A DNA stretch of 64,000 nt, from positions 41,681,039 through 41,745,038 of the forward strand of contig OY997590.1 in the NCBI GenBank assembly GCA_963921825.1, read 5' to 3'. Shown one piece after another: positions 57,123 through 64,000 of the stretch. Both the position numbers and the translations under genes were made by a program. Each line of letters starts with the position of its first letter. Within the stretch, counting starts at the first letter, position 1. The stretch is from Erodium maritimum. Lineage: Eukaryota; Streptophyta; Magnoliopsida; Geraniales; Geraniaceae. The notes below the pieces were generated by a model, which searched no databases, was not told where the DNA came from, and was given only the letters and a program-made list of their open reading frames with translations.

Positions 57123-58810
57123 TGTTGGGTCTCGAGGTAGGGTTGGAGATGAACCAACTCGCAGCGGAAAATCAATGAAAACCAAGAGACAATTAAAACC
57201 ATGAAACAACTAACAAAGAATGGATTAACAAGAGAAAAATTCAGCACTAGTTCTTACCAAAACAAGAACACCGGTTAACGAATGATTGGCTTGAGTCTCC
57301 AAGACGCCTACGTATCCACATGGGAATCAAAGCCACGTAGTTCTTCTCTTTGAGGACTCAAGAACACAAACATGGAGGTGGAAACTAGCCAAACCCGAAA
57401 TGGCCATGGAAGAGGGAGAGAAAATGTGTTTCCTATTCTTGTCTTGTGTTTGTTATGTTGAAAAAAGATGACTTAAACATAACAAAACCCATACTTGTCC
57501 AACTAAAGGCATGGGACAAGTATGGTGTCAAGTAAGGTGTAAATAGGACAAAGTATGGCAAGACAAGATTGGGTTAGGTGGTGAATCACCAACACCTTAA
57601 TCCTTGTCTTGCTTACTTAGTACTAATTAATCAAGACTTGATTAATTAGTTCCATGGGCCTTGGTTGCATGGGCCTTTCATGGGCCTCTTGGAACATGGC
57701 CCGTGACCATTTCCAACGAGGTCCCGTGATTCGCTCATCGCCTCCATGCCTTCCATACCGGAAATGTCCAACATTATCCGACGCGATCAATCCCAAGACT
57801 CCAAGCCTTGTCTCGATCCGTAAAGTCCTATTCACTTACGGGCACATGACCCAAAACCCAGTTTTGGTCATGTCCCGAGACAACTCCCTTTTGGCCATTC
57901 TCCATAAATGTGTCAATGAGTTTCATCCTCCGGTGTGACCCTTAGGTTTATGCATGTCAATAGATCAACGTAAAATCCCATTTTACTTGATCCTATTTAA
58001 GTGGCAACTAACGAGACTTTAGTATTGCCTGACACTACATAACGAATCGACCCTGTCGATTCTAACCTTTCCGTCGTCCCTGTCATTATCCTTTTATCTC
58101 CGATATCCTGATTGAGATAAGGCATAGAGCCGTCATCCTTATTATTCTCAATCACCGTTCCTTGATATGTGAGATGACTGAAGATATGATACCCAGTATC
58201 ATGTGCATGGCCATGCTATTCTTCCAGTCACTCTCGATCAAGTGGCCGAGAACCGATATCTTTCCCATACCTTAGTATGAGGGATAAATCCCTTAGCCGT
58301 CTTTCGTGTCACTCATGTAGCCCGTCCCCAAGCCAATCCTGGCCGTTATGGAAGCCCTGTTACGGACAACGTTAGGCTCAGGTCAAACTCAGTTGTTGAC
58401 TACATAGCGATCACAAAGACTCCTTGGTCTAAGGATACATGACAAGCTACAACACTGAATATGTTCATGACTTAATCTATGGCACATATTCAGGGCGGGT
58501 CGTCCAATATCATGTCCCACATGATATCTATGATCAGACTCCGGAATCCCATTCCAATGACTAACAGAACGTAAGCCATAAAGAGCCATCTTTCATACTA
58601 GTCGCTTCTAGTGAAGCTTTGTTGACTAGGGACCCATCGAGTGTGATCTATCTCGATCTATGGTTCTATTCGCATGGTGGGCATAGATCAGAGCACATAT
58701 CGATATATTACTCCAACACATAAGTAATATAAAGCCGCTTTAATTTTATTGCTAACGATGATATATACATTTGGACATTTAGGATTGAACTACGGGCACT
58801 AAGACTAACA
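57123..58810 (-). repeat. C4 5' LTR
   Basis: 1688 bp; palindrome at 57623-57649; hairpin CCCATAC...GTATG near 58264-58280. Confidence 0.9.
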
Positions 58811-60078
58811 AGTATGACTTGAGCCTAACGTTTTCCGTAATAGGGCTTCCATAACGGCCAAGATTGGCTTGGGGACGGACTGCATGAGTGACACGAAAGA
58901 CGGCTAAGGGATTTATCCCTCATACTACGGTAGGGGAAAGATATCGGTTCTCGGCCGCTTGATCGAGAGTGACTGAAAGAATAGCATGGCCATGCACATG
59001 ATACTAGGTATCATATATTCAGTCATCTCACATATCAAGGAACAGTGATTGAGAATAATAAGGATGACGGCTCTATGCCTTATCTCAATCAGGATATCGG
59101 AGATAAAAGAATAATGACAGGGACGACGGAAAGGTTAGAATCGACATGGTCGATTCGTTATGCAGTGTCAGGCAATACTAAAGTCTCGTTAGTTTCCACT
59201 TAAATAGGATCAAGGAAAATGGGTTTTTTTTGTTGATCTACTGACATGCATAAACCTAAGGGTCACACCGGAGGGTGAAACTCATTGACACATTTATGGA
59301 GAATGGAAAAAAGGGAGTTCTCTCGGGACATGACCAAAACTGGATTTTGGGTCATGTGCCCGTATGTGAATAGGACTTTACGGATCAAGACAAGCCTTGG
59401 AGTCTTGGGATTGATCGCGTCGGATAATGTTGGACATTTCCGGCATGGAAAGCTTGGAGGCGATGAGCGAATCACGGGACCTCGTTGGAAATGGCCACGG
59501 GCCATGTTCCAAGAGGCCCATGAAAGGCCCATGCAACCAAGGACCATGGAACTAATTAATCAAGTCTTGATTAATTAGTACTAAGTAAGCAAGACAAGGA
59601 TTAAGGTGTTGGTGATTCACCACCTAACCCAATCTTGTCTTGCCATATTTTGTCTTATTTACATCTTACTTGTCACCATGCTTGTCCCATGCCTTTATTT
59701 GGACAAGTATGGGTTTTGCTATGTTTAAGACATCTTTTTTCAACATAACAAACACAAGACAAGAATAGGAAACACATTTTCTCTCCCTCTCTCCCAACAA
59801 TTTCGGGTTTGGCAAGCTCCCACCTCCATTTTTGTGTTCTTGAGTCCTCAAAGAGAAGAACTATGTGGCTTAGATTCCCATGTGGATACGTAGGCGTCTT
59901 GGGTACTCAAGCCAATCATTCGTTACCCGGTGTTCTTGTTTTGGTAAGAACTAGTGCTGAATTTTTCTCTTGTGAATCCATTCTTTGTTAGTTGTTTCAT
60001 GGTTTTAATCGTCTCTTGCTTTTCATTGATTTTCCGCTGCGAGTTGATTCATCTCCAACCCTACCTCGAGACCCAATA
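58811..60078 (+). repeat. C5 5' LTR, last piece
   Basis: Starts with the second AGTAT and runs to GAGACCCAATA, a mutated form of the usual CCCAACA tip. Palindrome at 59552-59578. Confidence 0.87.
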
Positions 60079-60079
60079 G

Positions 60080-60092
60080 TGGTATCAGAGCC
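60080..60092 (+). other. C5 primer-binding site, initiator tRNA-Met
   Basis: TGGTATCAGAGCC one base after the LTR. Confidence 0.88.
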
Positions 60093-61623
60093 GTGCTACC
60101 TTCGGGATTCACAAGACGGTGTTCAAAGTTTCGGTTTTGATTGAAAGTTTCGTTTTTGGCATATTGTTTTGCTAAATTGTTTGATAACATGTTTTAAATT
60201 CTTGTTTAAGGATTTAATGCATGTAAAATTATTTTTTGAAAACTATTTCAAATCTGGAAATTTTGAAAAAAAAATGATTTTTCGAGTCTCGGGAGCAGGA
60301 CTCTCGGGGAGCCGAAACCGGGACCGAACTGGCCTCCATTGGACGGAGCTAGGCCAAGCATGACCATTGGATGGTTGATATGCCAATGCTAAACCGTTTT
60401 TATAGTGATGACGAGTTTGGAACCATCATGACGAGCTCGAAGATCAAATGTTCAAAAGTTTCATTTTTGAACAGTTTCGATAAACCGAGCATCAAAAAAT
60501 TTCGAAACTTGGCTATTAAATAAAACCGGAAAATCACATGATGTTTGATAACATGATTGTTTGATAACACGATGTGTGATGTGATGTTGTCATGGTGTAC
60601 ATTATAGCCCCCAGCTCGTTTGAATTATTTATCGCTTTTCACGGCCTCCGAGCCGTTAGAGTTAGCGTGTAATTATTCTTTCAAGGTGTGGCCGTCGAAC
60701 CACTTATTTGTAATATTTATTTATTCCCGACCTGCGAGTCATGTATTTAATTGTAATCTTTTGCTCGAGACGAAGAAAGGGCTAAAAGGTCATTTGGTGG
60801 CTTTTCGGGTGTTGACATCGGCTTGGAGTCGGTGGAGATCAAGAAGCTAGTGGGAGTTAGTTTAGGGGGATATTATGTGCACATTTATCGCTTTATGCTT
60901 GGTTTAGTTTATGCATGATTAATTCTATGTGTTTTAGAATTGCATGCTTTAACTTTATTTACCAAGCATATCACCTCACATGCAAAGATAAAATTGGAAT
61001 TTTAGTCCTTGTGTGTGAGCCCTTAGAATCGTCATTACATTGGATGTAGTTGACGGGTTCGAAGGAAGAATTACATTGGATGTAATTGGAGGCATCATTA
61101 CATTGGAATATAGTTGATGTGCTCAACGCATCTAGGTTGTGCCAAAAGTTTTAAACACAATCGGACAAGTAAAAACGGGTCATGTCCGATACCTCCCAAT
61201 TATCAACACCTTACTACCTCCCTGTCCTATAGGTGTCGTGCGCCTTAGCGGAGCATCCGTGGGAAAGTGGGGTAGTAGGTTTGGACGACATATGTGAGTG
61301 TCGTGCGCCTTAGCGGATCACCTACGTTGTGGCGGGTCGTAGTTGAAAATTGGTGGACCTGACTATGATTCTCAGCTAGGGTATTAGATAGGGTAAGTCG
61401 TGTACTTAAGTACATACCCTAACCAAGAGTCACATTAGATGTGATTGGACGGGGTCCTACCTACACAGCTCGATTGAGTAGTGAGCCTTCGTTCAGCTTG
61501 ATCGAGCGAAACAAGGATCTTGGTTTTAGATTCTAAAGGTATAGAATCGATTGTTGGTGTTAAAGCTTGATCTTCATACAATTTATTCAGTTTACTGATT
61601 GAATTTTATTTGTTGTAGATCAA
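60093..61623 (+). other. C5 leader
   Basis: Same leader as in the minus copies. It is more diverged from C4 than C2 is, in keeping with C5 being older than C4. No coding signal. Confidence 0.7.
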
Positions 61624-62150
61624 ATGGAAAATTCAGCGAACATTAATAGTTTGTCATTAAAAACCATTCTTGACAGGGTCAAGCTAAATGGGACAAACTA
61701 TTTGGATTGGTACAGAATTTTGAGGATAGTCCTCAAGTCTGAACGCAAAGAATATGTCCTTGACAAGGATGTCTATAAAACCATATCAGAGTTACATGAA
61801 GTGTCATTAACTGATGAGAAGAATATATCAGGGATCTGGGATCCAAGGATATTCTGATGGTCAACAAGGGAATTAGAAGTGGCAACGGCAGGGCCCATGC
61901 GCAATTCGCGGGAAAGATGAGACACCTGAGAATGTCTGCTTCTACTGCCAACAGATGGTCATTGGAACCGAGATTATAGGAAGTTCACGGCTGAGCTGAA
62001 GAAGGGCAGTGGGACTGCGCCTTCATCAAATTGCCTGGATGATCTGAAGAAGGGCAGTAGGACTGCACCTTCATCAGGAAACCTGGATGATCTAAGGAAG
62101 GGCGGTGGGACCGTGCCTTCATCCGGTATTAACTCTATAGAGCTACATCT
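61624..62150 (+). pseudogene. C5 gag remnant
   Basis: Opens ENSANINSLSLKTILDRV after Met and stops after GIWDPRIF, as in C2 and C4. NVCFYCQQ is followed by a deletion that removes PG; the last knuckle Cys is again Tyr (CGA-GAT-TAT). The GTAPSS-type repeat occurs three times (61990-62130). Confidence 0.77.
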
Positions 62151-62560
62151 CTCTACTTACAAAGATTCATGAGTATTAGATACCAGGACTGAATCTCACA
62201 CACGCACTAACATATAATGACTGAAAGTAGGAGAGGTTTGGAAAGCACGAAGTGGACCTCAGAGTTTTGGCAACTGCTGTAGGAACATTGATTCTTGCTT
62301 TGCCAAGTGTCCTTATCTTAGTATTGTATAATGTATATTGCATACCTACTTTTAGTAGGAATATTATATCTGTATCCGTGTTTGACAAGGGAGGATATAA
62401 TGTTAATATTGGAAATGGAGTTTTCAATGTTCTGTGCAATGATATGTTTTATACAGGTACTAACTTGGTTGGAGGATTGTACATATTAGATATGGGTAAC
62501 AATGCCTCAAGTTCTATATATTATGTTAATACCAAGATGTCTAAATCCAACGATTTAAAC
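62150..62560 (+). pseudogene. C5 protease and linker remnant
   Basis: LDTRTESHT shows Arg at the protease Gly, one step (GGG or GGA to AGG or AGA) from the normal codon and probably the form ancestral to the Met in C2 and C4. The linker is open at 62252-62629 (LVLYNVYCIPTFSRNIISVS). Confidence 0.7.
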
Positions 62561-63535
62561 CTAACTCTGTTATGGCACTGTCATTTGGGCCACATAAAAA
62601 AGAAGTTCCTATCAGCACTTCCGAAGTGAGGGCTTTTAGGTCCATTCGAATTCCATTCGATCGATAGGTGCAAGGTTTGTTTGATGTGCAAAATGACTAA
62701 AGCGCCCTTTATCGATCGCGGTGAAAGGGCGGGTGAATTATTGGGGGTGATACACTCGAATGTGTGTAGACCAATAAGTTCACTTGTCAGGAGGGGTTTT
62801 AGCTACTTTATCACATTTACTGATGATTACGGTAAATATGGTTATGTCTATTCGGTGAGACATAAGTCTGAAGCTTTTGATAAATTCAAATAGTTCAAGA
62901 CTAAAGTAGAAAACCAGCTCGACAAAGGTATTAAGGCACTTCGATTGGATCGAGGTGGAAATCATTTGACCACAGAGTTATTAGATCATCTAAAAGAGAA
63001 TGAGATTCTTTTGGAATGGACTCCTAGGACACTGTAGTTTAAAGGTGTAGCCAAACGGAGAAATCGAACATTGTTAGACAATGGTCCGTTCCATGATTAG
63101 TTGGACTGATCTCCCAATATCTTTCTGGGGTTATGGTCTAGAGACGACCGCATTCATAGTGAATCAGGCTTCGACGAAGGGTGTGGAAGGGACACCATTT
63201 TAAAAATGGTACGGGATGATGCCCGCTTTGTCCTTCCTAAAGATTTGTGGTTCGAGGTTTATGTGAAACATTTGGTTTTGACTAAACTCGAACCAAGATA
63301 TGAGATATGCACCTTCGTGTGGTATCCCAAAGCAACAAGGGGATACTACTTCTACAAAACCAGTGAGAACATGGTGTTCGTCGCTTTGGGTGGGGTCTTT
63401 ATGGAAAAGAAGTTTTGTTTCCAAAGACGTCATTGGGAGGACTGTGCATCTCGAAGAAATTTAGGATGGTACAGATCTGTCTAAACCAGTTGGAAACCCA
63501 GTAGAAAGGGAGCCAGAGATAGTCATAGAGTAAAT
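62560..63535 (+). pseudogene. C5 integrase remnant
   Basis: HLGHIKKKFL zinc region, VIHSNVCRPIS with Asn for Asp, TDDYGKYGYVY, a stop in DKFK at 62891, RLDRGGNHL, then TAG and GVAKRRN with Lys for Glu. The C-terminal part at 63206-63484 keeps the YYFYKTSENMVFV region. Confidence 0.8.
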
Positions 63536-63544
63536 ACCAATTCC

Positions 63545-64000
63545 TGTTACAATTTCAGAAGGTCCAAGGCGATCTGAAAGGATCAATCGTCCACCTTCAA
63601 GATATGGTATCCAGAGGTGACAATGAAATCATGGTGGATCACGATGATCCAACCACCTTTCAGGAAGTCGTGTATGGGCCCGACTCTGAGTTATGGCTGG
63701 GAGCCATGAGGGAGGAAATGCAATCCATATCGGACAACCGAGTCTAGGAACTGGTGTATCCCATCAATGGTGTGAGGACCATCGGATGCAAATGGATCTT
63801 CAAGGTGAAGATGGACAAGGACGGCAACCCTCTGACCTACAAAGCTCGAGTGGTGGCGAAAAGTTATAGGCAGATCCAATGGATTGACAATGAGGACACC
63901 TTCTCCCTAGTGGCTATGGTCAAAATCGATCCGAATTCTTCTTGACATAACTGCGTATCATAATTACGAGATATGACAAGTGGATGTCAAAACCGGTTTC
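63545..64000 (+). pseudogene. C5 reverse transcriptase, start only
   Basis: Fingers region with GCKWIFKVKMDKDGNPLTYK and the same MVKIDPNSS frameshift, then the beginning of VDVKTGF at the window edge. A stop precedes LVYPINGVRTIG. Whether the YVDD block is missing cannot be read here. Confidence 0.78.

Larger units (their letters stand above)
50350..58810 (-). mobile_element. C4: complete Ty1/copia family-C element, minus strand, target duplication AGTAT
   Basis: AGTAT at 50345-50349 and 58811-58815. Two LTRs of 1688 bp each and a 5085 bp interior with every region in place. By eye the LTRs differ at about four positions, all transitions (near 50429, 50899, 51592 and 51899). This is the most recent datable insertion in the window. 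Its genes nevertheless carry the full set of family lesions. Confidence 0.92.
39686..64000 (+). mobile_element. C5: Ty1/copia family-C element, plus strand, continuing past the window
   Basis: Its 5' LTR is in three pieces, 39686-39742, 49976-50349 and 58811-60078, which sum to about 1689 bp after removing the target copies, the family length. G3 and C4 separate the pieces. Interior from 60079: primer site, leader, gag, protease, integrase, start of RT. The polypurine tract and 3' LTR are off-window. Confidence 0.88.

Noticed and set aside
57654..57938. A 94-codon frame (MGLGCMGLSWASWNMARG...) antisense to the element in copia LTRs
   Set aside because: Same reason; it runs over the palindrome and box cluster, and is interrupted in C1.

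Overview
The window is a nest of plant LTR retrotransposons; I see no convincing host gene. The kingdom call rests on Ty1/copia and Ty3/gypsy (Tekay/Del-type, chromodomain) coding remnants, on primer-binding sites for initiator-Met tRNA, and on GGCCCA/TGGGCC promoter-type boxes. An angiosperm is likely. I cannot name the species.

Names used here: gypsy copies G1 (minus), G2 (plus) and G3 (plus), all with about 3 kb LTRs; copia family C with 1.69 kb LTRs, copies C1, C2, C4 (minus), C3, C5 (plus) and an LTR fragment C6; older copia-type LTR elements E and F (minus); and a degraded gypsy-like element H (plus).

Layout. 1-22627 is G1: its left LTR (1-1182 plus 8471-8895) is split by C1 (1183-8470), its interior is 8896-13076, and its right LTR (13077-14749 plus 21305-22627) is split by C2 (14750-21304, duplicated target GGTCG). 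22628-23174 and 33856-35513 are the leader and LTR of E, split by G2 (23175-33850, target AGCTT). The middle of the G2 3' LTR is replaced by C6. 35514-36390 is part of the F LTR. 36391-38510 is AT-rich and unassigned. 38512-39685 is H. From 39686 to the right edge runs C5, whose 5' LTR is split by G3 (39743-49975, target TCGTT) and by C4 (50350-58810, target AGTAT). C3 (45202-48882) is nested in G3. This gives a relative order: F before E before G1 and G2; G1 before C1 and C2; G2 before C6; H before C5 before G3 and C4; G3 before C3.

How the parts work together. Wherever the relevant region can be read, the C copies carry the same inactivating lesions: a short gag, a zinc-knuckle Cys to Tyr, a lost protease glycine, integrase Asp to Asn and Glu to Lys, a one-base RT frameshift, and an in-frame loss of the RT YVDD block. 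Yet C4 has LTRs that differ at only about four sites by eye. The gypsy copies share an out-of-frame deletion of the integrase catalytic core, and I find no gag in any of them. The simplest reading is two non-autonomous families that spread with proteins supplied by relatives elsewhere in the genome. The three copia LTR types (C, E, F) also share an ordered set of blocks, including a hairpin whose stem sequence differs while its pairing is kept.
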